Source of the DNA: Gammaproteobacteria bacterium
GTDB lineage: Bacteria; Pseudomonadota; Gammaproteobacteria; UBA6429; Thiohalophilaceae
NCBI GenBank assembly: GCA_024275115.1
Contig: JAJRZT010000032.1
Location: forward strand, 1-64,000
Direction of reading: 5' to 3'
DNA length: 64,000 nt
Shown here: one piece after another, positions 1 to 9,302 of the stretch
Numbering within the stretch: the first letter of the stretch is position 1
Layout of the letters: each line of letters starts with the position of its first letter
Notes under the pieces: model-generated
Seen by the model: the letters and a program-made list of their open reading frames with translations, nothing else
Database searches by the model: none
Told to the model about the DNA's origin: nothing
Translations under genes and position numbers: made by a program

Positions 1-53
1 CGTTCAACGCGGGGATCGGGTATGGTATTGAAATGGCTCATGAAATCACTCAT
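1..53 (-). CDS. Transposase N-terminus, ISAs1/H-repeat-like (truncated by window edge)
   Basis: Seventeen codons are visible, reading MSDFMSHFNTIPDPRVE, preceded at nine bases by a good AAGGAG ribosome binding site (63-68). A short helix followed by an IPDPR motif near the N-terminus is typical of ISAs1-family (H-repeat-associated) DDE transposases. The rest of the protein is off the window, so completeness and the catalytic residues cannot be judged. An Rhs gene lies at the other end of the window, and H-repeats often travel with Rhs loci, but the two are 57 kb apart here. Confidence 0.5.
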   Translation of the reverse strand, partial: MSDFMSHFNTIPDPRVE

Positions 54-131
54 TGGGTCAAGCTCCTTGGTGGGTTTGGAGATCTGATCCGTGATTTCGT
101 GTTTAGTTCAATTTATAATGATCTTGCCCTG
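1..131 (-). mobile_element. 5' end of an ISAs1-like insertion sequence (partial)
   Basis: The minus strand carries the start of a transposase-like ORF that leaves the window at position 1. A non-coding lead of about 78 bases lies upstream of it. The outer boundary is placed at about 131, where the minus strand reads CAGGGCAAGATC, a plausible terminal sequence. This boundary is inference: the opposite end lies outside the window, so neither the inverted repeat pair nor the target duplication can be verified. Confidence 0.4.
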
Positions 132-269
132 GCGTTGCTACATCCAGGCTTGTATCTTTCTCGGTAAGCTGTTTAGCTAATAGCTTATCAGGATGTGTGA
201 TGAACCTGTATCCAGGCTACAGGCATGTGCAATTACAGTACACAACTATGCTCTTAGCCTGATGAAGAA

Positions 270-878
270 CTAGCCTAAGATTTCGAGCACGGCACGAACC
301 GGCTTATAGGAACGCCGATGGATAATGGTCACCCCGAGGTCGATTAAAGCCTGACGGTGCATAGCCGTCGGGTAGCCTTTGTGCTTCGCCAGCCCATAGC
401 CCGGGTATTCAGCATCGAGCTGCACCATTTCAGTGTCACGCGCCACTTTGGCAATAATGGAGGCGGCACTAATAGATTCAACCAGAGAATCCCCTTTGAT
501 AATCGCCTCGACTGGGCATGGTACATCTGGACATTTATTACCATCCACCAAAACTTGCTGAGGAACCATGGTTAACCCAGCAACCGCACGAGACATGGCG
601 ACTAAACTCGCCTGTAAGATATTAATCTGGTCGATTTCTTCGACTTCTGCCCGCCCTAAAGCCCAAGATAAGGCTTTTTCCTTGATTTCGATGGCCAAAG
701 TCTCACGCTTTTTCTCGGTTAATTTCTTAGAATCCATTAAGCCTTTAATGGGATTGTTGGGATCCAGAATCACCGCTGCGGCCACGACCGGCCCGGCTAA
801 TGGCCCCCGACCCACTTCGTCCACCCCTGCAACCTGGTGCTGATTAATGTTAAAATCCCGACTTTCTTTATTATTCAT
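270..878 (-). CDS. rnhB: Ribonuclease HII
   Basis: This enzyme cleaves RNA in RNA-DNA hybrids, including single misincorporated ribonucleotides, in the cytoplasm. The 202-residue protein has the normal length for bacterial RNase HII. The N-terminal motif [13 protein letters not shown] holds the first catalytic Asp-Glu pair and the GRG loop. [12 protein letters not shown] and the C-terminal KHKGYPT element are also typical. In many gammaproteobacteria rnhB directly follows lpxA-lpxB. Here it stands apart, separated from lpxA by a plus-strand operon. It is divergent from the gnnA-like gene, with 98 bases between the two starts. Confidence 0.97.
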   Translation of the reverse strand: MNNKESRDFNINQHQVAGVDEVGRGPLAGPVVAAAVILDPNNPIKGLMDSKKLTEKKRETLAIEIKEKALSWALGRAEVEEIDQINILQASLVAMSRAVAGLTMVPQQVLVDGNKCPDVPCPVEAIIKGDSLVESISAASIIAKVARDTEMVQLDAEYPGYGLAKHKGYPTAMHRQALIDLGVTIIHRRSYKPVRAVLEILG

Positions 879-976
879 GGGCGAATCGTGGCTCCGGTAA
901 TATCCCTTATCTTTTCATTAGGTTACAATATCATGAATGTCTTATCTTATCACTCAACATTAAAGCTCATCAGAAT

Positions 977-1912
977 ATGAAAACTCTTAAAACGGCGGTA
1001 ATTGGCGTCGGCTACCTTGGCAAATTTCACGCACAAAAGTACCACGCACTCAAGCACAGTGACCTGATTACCGTATGTGACAACAATGAAGATAACGCAA
1101 AACTGATAGCCGAAGATTTAGAGTGTAAATACACCACCGATTATAAATCCTTGCTTGGTAAAGTCGATGCCGTGAGTATTGTTGTGCCCACCCAGTTACA
1201 TTTTGAAGTGGCAAAAGATTTTTTAGAAAACGGCGCCGATGTTTTAGTTGAAAAACCTATCACCTCCACATTAGAACAAGCACAACAACTTGTTGATATA
1301 GCTAAAGCCAACCAACGTATTTTGCAGGTTGGGCATTTAGAACGGTTTAATCCCGCCATGCTGGCACTCAATGATATTTTAACCACCCCCTTATTTATCG
1401 AATCACACCGGGTCGCACCTTATAACCCGCGCGGTGCCGATGTGAGTGTGATACTGGATTTAATGATTCATGACATTGATATTATTCTGGACATTGTACA
1501 TTCCAAAGTCACTTCCATTTCAGCTAATGGCGTTAAAGCCTTATCCAATGATATTGACATTGCCAATGCGCGGCTTGAATTTGAAAATGGTTGTGTCGCC
1601 AATGTGACCGCCAGCCGTGCCAGCTTAAAGAGTGAACGCAAAATGCGTATCGTTCAGGAAGACACTTACATTAACCTGGACTTCCAGAATAAAACCCTCA
1701 CCACTTACACAAAAAGTAAAGATAAAGAAATGTTCCCAGGCGTTGCCGATATTGAATCAAACACCCAAAACTTTGAACAAGGCGATGCGCTGCTTGCCGA
1801 AATTGAATCTTTTATTAATACTATACAGACCGGCAGTGTACCCGTTGTTTCCGGTGAAGATGGCTTGCGGGCTTTAGACACCGCTAATAAAATTACAGCA
1901 TTACTAAAATAA
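977..1912 (+). CDS. gnnA: Gfo/Idh/MocA oxidoreductase, probable UDP-GlcNAc 3-dehydrogenase
   Basis: The 311-residue protein has an N-terminal Rossmann NAD(P)-binding fold with GVGYLG at residues 10-15. The family EKP motif is at 92-94, and a D-x3-HD-x-D motif near 161-168 would serve the active site. The function is inferred from context. It is followed at 29 bases by a DegT/DnrJ aminotransferase and then lpxB, beside lpxA. This matches GnnA of Acidithiobacillus and Leptospira, which oxidises the 3-OH of UDP-GlcNAc so that GnnB can aminate it. The length fits GnnA. It could instead serve another nucleotide-sugar pathway such as O-antigen synthesis. Confidence 0.7.
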   Translation: MKTLKTAVIGVGYLGKFHAQKYHALKHSDLITVCDNNEDNAKLIAEDLECKYTTDYKSLLGKVDAVSIVVPTQLHFEVAKDFLENGADVLVEKPITSTLEQAQQLVDIAKANQRILQVGHLERFNPAMLALNDILTTPLFIESHRVAPYNPRGADVSVILDLMIHDIDIILDIVHSKVTSISANGVKALSNDIDIANARLEFENGCVANVTASRASLKSERKMRIVQEDTYINLDFQNKTLTTYTKSKDKEMFPGVADIESNTQNFEQGDALLAEIESFINTIQTGSVPVVSGEDGLRALDTANKITALLK

Positions 1913-1941
1913 TTTAAAGATAAAATCCAAAGGTTTAAACT

Positions 1942-3030
1942 ATGATCCCAATGGTCGATTTAAAAACGCAATACGCTTCTTTAAAAGAAGAAATTGATAC
2001 CGAAGTGCTAAATGCTGTTGCCAATGCGCAATATATTCTTGGTCCCAACGTGCAGTACTTTGAAAAAGAAGCTGCAGACTACTTAGGTGCAAAATATGCC
2101 GTTGGCTGTGCTTCTGGTACCGATGCGCTGCACCTTGCGCTGGTTGCGGCCGGTATTAAAGCTGGTGATGAAGTCATTACCAGTGCCTTTACCTTTATCG
2201 CCACTGCCGAAGCCATTTGTTATGTCGGCGCAAAACCCGTGTTTGTGGATATTGACCCTAAAACATTTAACATCGACCCGACTTTAATTGAAGCGGCCAT
2301 TACACCAAAAACAAAAGCGATTATTCCCGTACATATCTTTGGCCAGCCTACCAACATGCCAGCCATTATGAAAATAGCTAACAAGCACAAGTTAAAAGTA
2401 ATAGAAGATTGTGCGCAATCCTTTGGTGCTAAAATAAATAAAACCACAACCGGTTCATTTGCCGAAGCCGGTTGCCATAGTTTTTTCCCAAGTAAAAACC
2501 TGGGCTGCTATGGCGATGGTGGACTGGTTACCACTAACAGTGATGAAATACATACCCAACTTATTGCCTTACGCAATCATGGCAGTTTTGAACGCTATCA
2601 CCACCATGTCATTGGTTTTAATAGCCGACTGGATGAACTGCAAGCCACTATTTTAAGAATTAAATTAAAACACATTGATACTTTTAATGCCGGCCGTTAC
2701 CGCGTTGCGCAAAACTATTCCACCAAACTGCATGAGTCTATACAAACACCATTTGAAGATAATATTGGCAACCATGTTTACCATCAGTATACTGTGTTAA
2801 CGGATAACCGCGATGCCATTCAAGCGGCTTTATCGGCAAAGGAAATTGCTTCGGCGGTTTACTACCCTATTCCGTTGCACAAACAGGATGTATTTAAAGA
2901 AGACTATAGAGATATTCAGTTACCAGTTACTGAATCGGTTTGCGCGCAATGTTTGTCATTCCCTGTTTACCCGGAAATGCCTGAAAATACCCAACAAAAA
3001 ATTATTGATACCATTAATAGCGTTTTTTAA
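1942..3030 (+). CDS. gnnB: DegT/DnrJ/EryC1 sugar aminotransferase, probable GnnB
   Basis: This is a PLP-dependent aminotransferase of the nucleotide-sugar family, 362 residues long. The PLP lysine is K185 in FFPSKNLG, and the upstream SGTDAL (residues 59-64) and EDCAQ (155-159) segments bind PLP phosphate and ring. In the predicted pathway it would transaminate the 3-keto product of the preceding oxidoreductase to UDP-GlcNAc3N, the LpxA substrate that yields amide-linked 3-acyl chains. It lies 29 bases after gnnA and 5 bases before lpxB, so the three are almost certainly one transcript. Family membership is clear; substrate specificity is inferred from neighbours. Confidence 0.72.
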   Translation: MIPMVDLKTQYASLKEEIDTEVLNAVANAQYILGPNVQYFEKEAADYLGAKYAVGCASGTDALHLALVAAGIKAGDEVITSAFTFIATAEAICYVGAKPVFVDIDPKTFNIDPTLIEAAITPKTKAIIPVHIFGQPTNMPAIMKIANKHKLKVIEDCAQSFGAKINKTTTGSFAEAGCHSFFPSKNLGCYGDGGLVTTNSDEIHTQLIALRNHGSFERYHHHVIGFNSRLDELQATILRIKLKHIDTFNAGRYRVAQNYSTKLHESIQTPFEDNIGNHVYHQYTVLTDNRDAIQAALSAKEIASAVYYPIPLHKQDVFKEDYRDIQLPVTESVCAQCLSFPVYPEMPENTQQKIIDTINSVF

Positions 3031-3035
3031 TTCTG

Positions 3036-4175
3036 ATGAAAACCGTTCTTATTGTTGCAGGTGAAGCCTCTGGCGATGCACACGGTGCGCGGCTTGTTAC
3101 GGCGGTACATAAAAAAGAGCCCGCAGTGAAATTTTACGGCGTGGGTGGCAGTAACATGCGCGAAGCCGGTGTTGATATTCATATCGATGCAGCCGAACTG
3201 GCCGTGGTTGGCTTATGGGAAGTAATTGCCCATCGCAAAGTAATTTTTGCCGCGCTAGATAAATTAAAGCAACAATTAAAATCGTCCCCACCTGATTTAT
3301 TATTATTAATCGATTATGCCGAGTTCAATCTAAAACTGGCAGAATATGCCAAAAATATCGGAATAAAGGTGCTGTTTTATATTAGCCCACAAGTATGGGC
3401 CTGGCGACAGGGTCGGGTTAATAAAATAAGAAACTGCGTTGACACCATGGCGGTTATCTTTAATTTCGAAAAAGAATTCTACTTAAAACATAATGTACCG
3501 GCCAAATACGTTGGCCACCCACTTAGCCATAAAGTTAAAGCGACCTGTAAGCGGGACGCATTTCTAAAAGAAAATAATATTCCAGCATCACATCCTGTAC
3601 TTGGGTTATTCCCAGGTAGCCGAAAAAGTGAAATAAAAAGACTGCTGCCTATTATTTTACAAACAGCAGAAATTTTAAAACAGCAAAACCCACAACTTGA
3701 ATTTTTATTACCTCTGGCATCCACATTAACCGAACAGGATCTAACTCCATTTTTATCTGAAAGCAATCTTGATATTCATATTATAAAAGACGATGCCTTT
3801 AATGTAATGAATGCCTGTGATGCCATTGTGACTGTTTCAGGTACGGTCACACTGGAAATTTCTTTAATTGGTACACCACTCATTATTATTAATAAAGTGT
3901 CCTGGTTAACCTACCTGATTGTAAAACGAATGATAAAAATCCCTTATATTGGTTTGTGTAATATTGTCGCCAATAAATTAATTGCCGAAGAATTTATTCA
4001 AAAAGATGCCAGCCCGAAAAAAATGGCAAACGCACTTTCAGAATTACTGAATAATAAAGACAAGAATAAAAAAACAAGGGAACAACTTGGGCTGATACAT
4101 CAGCTATTAATCGATGCGCCTGTTGATATATCAATTAGTGACCTAACGTTAGAAATGTTAGAAAGTAGTCTTTAG
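3036..4175 (+). CDS. lpxB: Lipid-A-disaccharide synthase
   Basis: LpxB is a GT19 glycosyltransferase that condenses UDP-2,3-diacylglucosamine with lipid X to make the lipid A disaccharide at the inner face of the cytoplasmic membrane. The 379-residue protein opens with VAGEASGDAHGA and contains YISPQVWAWRQGR (about residues 109-121) and LFPGSRKSEI (about 190-199), all family signatures. It is the third gene of the gnnA-gnnB-lpxB operon and converges on lpxA with a 4-base overlap. In the usual order lpxB follows lpxA on the same strand, so the gene is inverted or relocated here. Confidence 0.97.
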   Translation: MKTVLIVAGEASGDAHGARLVTAVHKKEPAVKFYGVGGSNMREAGVDIHIDAAELAVVGLWEVIAHRKVIFAALDKLKQQLKSSPPDLLLLIDYAEFNLKLAEYAKNIGIKVLFYISPQVWAWRQGRVNKIRNCVDTMAVIFNFEKEFYLKHNVPAKYVGHPLSHKVKATCKRDAFLKENNIPASHPVLGLFPGSRKSEIKRLLPIILQTAEILKQQNPQLEFLLPLASTLTEQDLTPFLSESNLDIHIIKDDAFNVMNACDAIVTVSGTVTLEISLIGTPLIIINKVSWLTYLIVKRMIKIPYIGLCNIVANKLIAEEFIQKDASPKKMANALSELLNNKDKNKKTREQLGLIHQLLIDAPVDISISDLTLEMLESSL

Positions 4176-4945
4176 CGAACAATCCCACGTTGAGAATTTT
4201 CAATAAACCGAATAAGAGGCCTAACCGCATCCTCAGATTCAGCCAATTTGGTTAGCTTTTCTCTTGCTGCATCCACCGTTAAACTCAAACGATAAATAAT
4301 TTTATAGGCTTCTTTAATGGCTTTGATTGCGTCTTTACTGAAGTTGCTGCGTTTTAAACCTTCCGAATTGATTCCATGTGGATGCGCCGGGTTGCCATTA
4401 ATCATCATATACGGTGGTACATCTTTACTGATGGCACTGCCCATACCACAAAATGCATATTCTCCAATATGGCAAAATTGATGCACTAAGGTAAAGCCAC
4501 CCAGGATAGCATAATCATCAACAATGGCATGCCCTGCTAATGATGCACCATTTGAAAAAATAGTATTATTCCCAACCTGACAATCATGCGCAATATGAAT
4601 ATAGGCCATTAACCAATTATCATTACCAATGTTGGTTACACCGCCGCCTTCACCGGTACCACGGTTAATGGTGACAAATTCACGGATCGTATTGCCATTA
4701 CCAATAACAAGCTTGGACTCTTCACCATGGAATTTTTTATCCTGCGGCACTTCACCAACAGAAGCAAACTGGAAAATGGTATTATTTTTTCCGATGTGTG
4801 TCGGACCATTAATAACAACATGCGGCCCAATTTTTGAGCCTGACTCAATGGTAACACCAGAGCCAATAACCGTGTACGCACCAATTGTTACATCGGAGTC
4901 GATGTTTGCTTTCGAATCAATACGCGCCGTTGAATCAATCGTCAT
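4172..4945 (-). CDS. lpxA: UDP-GlcNAc (or GlcNAc3N) O/N-acyltransferase LpxA
   Basis: This enzyme performs the first step of lipid A synthesis, transferring a 3-hydroxyacyl chain from ACP to position 3 of UDP-GlcNAc or its 3-amino analogue. The 257-residue left-handed beta-helix is built of hexapeptide repeats, with the catalytic HIAHD segment at residues 117-121 (H120 matches E. coli H125). The E. coli chain-length residue G173 aligns with Met168 here (CGMGS). A Met at this site goes with shorter acyl chains in characterised enzymes. It overlaps fabZ by 4 bases and is the last gene of the long minus-strand cluster. Confidence 0.97.
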   Translation of the reverse strand: MTIDSTARIDSKANIDSDVTIGAYTVIGSGVTIESGSKIGPHVVINGPTHIGKNNTIFQFASVGEVPQDKKFHGEESKLVIGNGNTIREFVTINRGTGEGGGVTNIGNDNWLMAYIHIAHDCQVGNNTIFSNGASLAGHAIVDDYAILGGFTLVHQFCHIGEYAFCGMGSAISKDVPPYMMINGNPAHPHGINSEGLKRSNFSKDAIKAIKEAYKIIYRLSLTVDAAREKLTKLAESEDAVRPLIRFIENSQRGIVR

Positions 4946-5388
4946 CCAACTTCCCGTTCAGCACACATTAAGTCGGCAGAACAAACAATCTCATCATCAA
5001 CCGTTGCAGCACCTTCAAATTTCCAGATGCCTCGCTTTTCTTTGATAAATTTAACGCTTAACTGTAATTGATCACCAGGTTCAACCGGGCGCTTAAAGCG
5101 CGCTTTATCCACGCCAACAAAGTAATACAAAGAATTTTCATCTGGCACACGACCCAGAGTACGGAATGCCAGGATCCCGGTTGCCTGTGCAAGTGCTTCT
5201 AATATAAGTACCCCCGGCATAACCGGCCGTTGCGGAAAGTGCCCCGTAAAATAAGGTTCATTATAAGTAACATTTTTGTAACCAATTAAGCTTTCACCGG
5301 GAATACACTCGGTTACCCGATCAATTAATAAAAAAGGATACCGATGCGGTAAATGTTGTAAGATTTCGTAAATATCAAGTTGTTCCAA
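4942..5388 (-). CDS. fabZ: 3-hydroxyacyl-ACP dehydratase FabZ
   Basis: FabZ dehydrates 3-hydroxyacyl-ACP in type II fatty acid synthesis and competes with LpxA and LpxD for the same acyl-ACP pool. The 148-residue hot-dog fold protein has [11 protein letters not shown] near the N-terminus. The active-site segment [19 protein letters not shown] holds the catalytic His and Glu. It sits between lpxD (28-base gap) and lpxA (4-base overlap), the standard gammaproteobacterial arrangement. Confidence 0.97.
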   Translation of the reverse strand: MEQLDIYEILQHLPHRYPFLLIDRVTECIPGESLIGYKNVTYNEPYFTGHFPQRPVMPGVLILEALAQATGILAFRTLGRVPDENSLYYFVGVDKARFKRPVEPGDQLQLSVKFIKEKRGIWKFEGAATVDDEIVCSADLMCAEREVG

Positions 5389-5416
5389 CCTGCTGCCCCT
5401 TGTTTACTTTAGACTA

Positions 5417-6427
5417 TTAACTAAGTTTCTCTAATTGTTTAACTCGCTTAGCCAACTCATCTATTTTTTTCATTTGAATATAATTCTTATGCCACTTGCT
5501 GTTTTCTACTAGCGGCGCACATGATGAATACACACCCGATTCTTTAATCGACTGCAGTACTGTTGTCCGGCCGGTTAAGGTAACACGATCAGCAATGGAT
5601 ATATGCCCCGAAATAGCAACGGTGCCCCCTATCATACAATATTGACCAATGATTGTGCTACCGGCAACCGCTGTCATTGCGGCAATCGCGGTATGATCGC
5701 CTATTTCAACATTATGGGCAATCTGTATTAAATTATCTAACCGAACCCCATTACCAATAATCGTATTTTCAATGGCACCACAGTCAACCGTGGTATTTGC
5801 GCCAATCTCAACATCCATCCCAATGGTCACGGCACCCAATTGTGGAATTTTCACCCATTTACCATGATGATTGGCATTGCCAAAGCCATCTGCGCCGATC
5901 ACAGCACCCGGATGAATAATCGTTCTGTCACCAATATCACAGCGCTGCTGGATGCAGACATTACTGTGCAACTGAACATCTTTACCTAAAGTAACCTGTT
6001 CACCAATAAAACAATGGCTACCAATTTGACAACCTGCAGCAACTTTTGCACCTTCTTCAATCACCGTGTATGCACCAATTGAAACAAGCTTATCCACAGA
6101 GGCATCAGGATGGATCACCGCAGTTGGGTGAATAGACATTTTAAGCGCTGGGCGCGGATTAAGTAATGCGGAAATTTGAGCGTAAGCTAACAGTGGATTA
6201 TCAACCACGATTGCATTTGTCTGGCAAAGCGTTAAATCATCTTTTTGTAATATAACTGCACTAGCTTGCGTGCTATTAATAAATTTACGAAAGGACTTTG
6301 ATGCTAAAAATGTAATTTGCCCATGACCTGCCGTTTTTATTGTTGCAACACGGTTAATCACTGTTGAAGGTTTACCACTCACTTCACCGCCAACCTGTCT
6401 CGCCAGCTCTTCTAGCGTAAATTCCAC
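5417..6427 (-). CDS. lpxD: UDP-3-O-(3-hydroxyacyl)glucosamine N-acyltransferase
   Basis: LpxD adds the second 3-hydroxyacyl chain, to the 2-amino group, in lipid A synthesis. The protein of 336 residues has an N-terminal uridine-binding domain (about 1-100) and then a hexapeptide-repeat beta-helix (about 100-290). The catalytic His lies in [13 protein letters not shown], and the C-terminal helix is rich in Lys and Glu. It follows skp by 26 bases. Confidence 0.97.
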   Translation of the reverse strand: MEFTLEELARQVGGEVSGKPSTVINRVATIKTAGHGQITFLASKSFRKFINSTQASAVILQKDDLTLCQTNAIVVDNPLLAYAQISALLNPRPALKMSIHPTAVIHPDASVDKLVSIGAYTVIEEGAKVAAGCQIGSHCFIGEQVTLGKDVQLHSNVCIQQRCDIGDRTIIHPGAVIGADGFGNANHHGKWVKIPQLGAVTIGMDVEIGANTTVDCGAIENTIIGNGVRLDNLIQIAHNVEIGDHTAIAAMTAVAGSTIIGQYCMIGGTVAISGHISIADRVTLTGRTTVLQSIKESGVYSSCAPLVENSKWHKNYIQMKKIDELAKRVKQLEKLS

Positions 6428-6453
6428 GTGTGAGTTACCTTAATTAATGTGTT

Positions 6454-6978
6454 TTATTTTGATTTTGCTTTTTTAAGACTTTTTGCCAACTGCGCTAAAA
6501 CTTTTTTAGTGATATTCGAACGTTTATTGGCATACATCACATTGTCGCCAAAAATAACATCAAAATTTTCTTCTTCGGCAAGTGATTCAATTGCACTATT
6601 AACCACTTTTTGTAGTTTGTTTAGTTCTTCATTTCGACGTATATTCAAGTCTTCTGTAAATTCTTCTTTTGCACGCTTAACATCACGTTTTAAATTTAAA
6701 ATCTTCCGCTCCAGCTGCTTACGTCCGGCTGGGCTCATAATAGTGCCATCTTTAGCCAGTTTGTCACTTTGAGATTTTAATCTTTTCTCCATTGCTATAA
6801 TTTTAGTTTCACGAGGTGCAAATTCCGTTTCCAGTTTTTTGCGCGCTGCCGCGGCCTGTGGTGCATGCTTCAGAACATAGCCTATATTAACAACACCTAA
6901 TTTAACCGTGTCGGCTGACACGGCCGTTCCGGTTACAAAAAAGGCTAAAAAACTGAATATTATCGCTAAATTACGCAA
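6454..6978 (-). CDS. skp: Periplasmic chaperone Skp/OmpH
   Basis: Skp holds unfolded outer membrane proteins in the periplasm on the way to the BAM complex. The 174-residue precursor has a signal peptide ending near TAVSA (about residue 22). It continues with VKLGVVNIGYVLKHAPQ and a long charged coiled-coil region (about 45-120) that forms the tentacles, ending in a Lys-rich tail. It lies 12 bases downstream of bamA, as in most relatives. Confidence 0.95.
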   Translation of the reverse strand: MRNLAIIFSFLAFFVTGTAVSADTVKLGVVNIGYVLKHAPQAAAARKKLETEFAPRETKIIAMEKRLKSQSDKLAKDGTIMSPAGRKQLERKILNLKRDVKRAKEEFTEDLNIRRNEELNKLQKVVNSAIESLAEEENFDVIFGDNVMYANKRSNITKKVLAQLAKSLKKAKSK

Positions 6979-6990
6979 ACTGCATCCTTA

Positions 6991-9258
6991 TTAAAATGTC
7001 GAACCAAGTGTAAACTGAAATGACTTTGTATCATCTCCGGGTTTATCATTCAAGGTATTCGCCCAACTAAAACGCATCAGACCCACCGGCGTTATCCAGA
7101 TAAGCGCCGCGCCCAACGAACTACGTAACTCTCCCACATCAATGCTCTGATTCTCAGCAAAAACATTACCCGCATCTAAAAAGATACTAAAGCGAATCGA
7201 TTTGCTGTTTTCAGCAAAAGGATTCGGCAATATTAACTCTAAATTAGTAACAACGCGCTTATTACCCCCTAAAGGATTGTTAGTGGCAGGGTCGCGTGGC
7301 CCCAGTCTGTTTGAATCATAACCACGCACAGAACGACTACCGCCAGCATAATAATTTTCAAACGGAGGAAGTGATAGAGTTCCACCATATGCCTTGCCGT
7401 AACCTAGTTGAGTATTAAATAGCAATGTCACATTCTCTGCAATCGGGAAATACTGTAAATAGCGTAAACTGAGCTTATAATACTCTAAATCGCTACCCGG
7501 CAATGTAACATCAATCCCTGCTGAAGCAAGATTACCCTGGTTGGCAAAGATGGCTTTATTACGCGTGTCATGAGACCATGAAAGCCGTGCCTTATAGTTA
7601 GCATAAGAACTTCCACTTGCCGCAATAAAATCGAGAAGCTCCTGTGTCGCCGTTGTTCCGGCAATAATTTCTGTATTATCATAAGAGAGTCCCAGCCCAA
7701 GCGAGTCTGACTCACTCATTGGAATACCATAATTAACACCTATGCCAGAACTGTTGGTACTGTAATTGCTAATAGAAGCTTCCAGAGCCGAAAATTTACG
7801 TTTGTAAATATTAAAACCACGACTTATACCATCCTCAGTGTAATAGGGGTTGGTATAACTAAGTGTATTATTTTGAACAACACTACTATTATTAATACTA
7901 ACGCTAACCTTATTACCGGTTCCCACAAAATTATTTTGCGATATAGAGAAATTGATAATCGCACCTTGTGTATCGTTGTAGCCCAAACCCGCCGATAAGC
8001 TGCCTGTTGAGCGTTCACTCACTGTATAATTCACATCAACCTGATCGTTGGTGTTTTCTACCGCAGGAGTTTCAACCGTAATATCATCAAAGAACCCCAA
8101 ACGATTTAAGCGTTTTTTCGATTGAGCAATGCTTTTTGTCGACATCCAGTCGCCTTCCATCTGGCGTATTTCGCGACGAATCACTTCATCTTTTGTTTTA
8201 ATATTGCCGTAAATATTTATTCGGTTTACATAAACGCGGCGTCCCGGATCAACAAAGAATGTAAGATCAACTGTTTTATTTTTTTCATCTATCGTTGGCG
8301 ACAAATTAACATTAGCAAAAGCATAACCATCTTCAGAAAGACGATCATTAATATTTGTCCGACTTAAGCTCGCTGCTTTTCGTGAAAAAATATCCCCTTC
8401 TTTAAAGGTAATTAATTTTCTTAACTCATCTTCTGTCGCAATCAACGTACCCGACAGTGCTATTTTATTTATTTTGTATTTATTACCTTCAGTTACGTTA
8501 ACCGTAATATAAACATCCTGTTTATCCGGTGTTAATGAAACCTGTGTAGAATTAATTCTAAAATTAATATAACCACGATCCTGATAATAGGATTTTAATA
8601 TCTCCAAATCTGCAGCAAAATGTTGTTTAGAGTATTCTTTGCGGCCACCCAATATTCCAGTTCCACCTAGTTCCATAAAGCTCAGCAATTTTTTGTCAGA
8701 GAAAATAGTATTACCGACAATATTAAAGGCGTAAATATTTGCCGACTCACCTTCTGCTATTTTCACTTCCACATTAACGCGGTTACGTTCTAACGGTGTT
8801 ATGGTTGTTTCAATTTTTACGGCATACTTTCCCAGGCTATAATACTGACGTTGTAATTCCTGTTCTATAACTGTAACGACTGATCGATCCAGTACATGAC
8901 CAACTTTTAAGCCAATTTGTTTTAAAGCTTGCTCAAGCTGTTCTGTTGGCAAAGCAGAATTACCACTAATACTCACATCAGCAATAGCAGGTCGTTCAGC
9001 AACAAAAACAACCAGAACATTTCCTTCGCGCTCTATTTTCACATCCTTAAAAAAGCCGGTTGTAAATAACTTTTTAATCGCTTCAGATGTTAAATCATCA
9101 TTTATTTCATCACCTACTTTAATAGGTAGGTAATTAAAAACTGTACCAATGGAAATACGTTGCAGACCTTCGAGTTTAATATCCTGTACAACAAACGGCT
9201 CAAAAGCATACGCTTTAACAGCACATAACGATAAAAATGGAACTAATAATTTACGCAT
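6991..9258 (-). CDS. bamA: Outer membrane protein assembly factor BamA
   Basis: BamA is the core of the complex that inserts beta-barrel proteins into the outer membrane. The 755-residue precursor has a signal peptide cleaved near AYA (about residue 18). Five POTRA domains occupy about 22-420, followed by a 16-stranded barrel ending in the expected C-terminal aromatic (FTLGSTF). The barrel contains GGSRSVRGYDSNRLGPRDP, with the conserved VRGY/F loop-6 motif. It lies between rseP (44-base gap) and skp. Confidence 0.97.
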   Translation of the reverse strand: MRKLLVPFLSLCAVKAYAFEPFVVQDIKLEGLQRISIGTVFNYLPIKVGDEINDDLTSEAIKKLFTTGFFKDVKIEREGNVLVVFVAERPAIADVSISGNSALPTEQLEQALKQIGLKVGHVLDRSVVTVIEQELQRQYYSLGKYAVKIETTITPLERNRVNVEVKIAEGESANIYAFNIVGNTIFSDKKLLSFMELGGTGILGGRKEYSKQHFAADLEILKSYYQDRGYINFRINSTQVSLTPDKQDVYITVNVTEGNKYKINKIALSGTLIATEDELRKLITFKEGDIFSRKAASLSRTNINDRLSEDGYAFANVNLSPTIDEKNKTVDLTFFVDPGRRVYVNRINIYGNIKTKDEVIRREIRQMEGDWMSTKSIAQSKKRLNRLGFFDDITVETPAVENTNDQVDVNYTVSERSTGSLSAGLGYNDTQGAIINFSISQNNFVGTGNKVSVSINNSSVVQNNTLSYTNPYYTEDGISRGFNIYKRKFSALEASISNYSTNSSGIGVNYGIPMSESDSLGLGLSYDNTEIIAGTTATQELLDFIAASGSSYANYKARLSWSHDTRNKAIFANQGNLASAGIDVTLPGSDLEYYKLSLRYLQYFPIAENVTLLFNTQLGYGKAYGGTLSLPPFENYYAGGSRSVRGYDSNRLGPRDPATNNPLGGNKRVVTNLELILPNPFAENSKSIRFSIFLDAGNVFAENQSIDVGELRSSLGAALIWITPVGLMRFSWANTLNDKPGDDTKSFQFTLGSTF

Positions 9259-9302
9259 TATTCAATTACAACCTTTAAAAACTTTACCCATTACCCTGCC
9301 AG

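Noticed and set aside
3-167. Plus-strand open frame at the left edge, ending at 165-167
   Set aside because: The opposite strand has a ribosome binding site and a typical transposase N-terminus, so this frame is a shadow.
205-223. CCTGTA/TACAGG hairpin downstream of rnhB as a terminator
   Set aside because: The stem is only 6 bp with no T-tract on either strand and it lies 47 bases beyond the stop.
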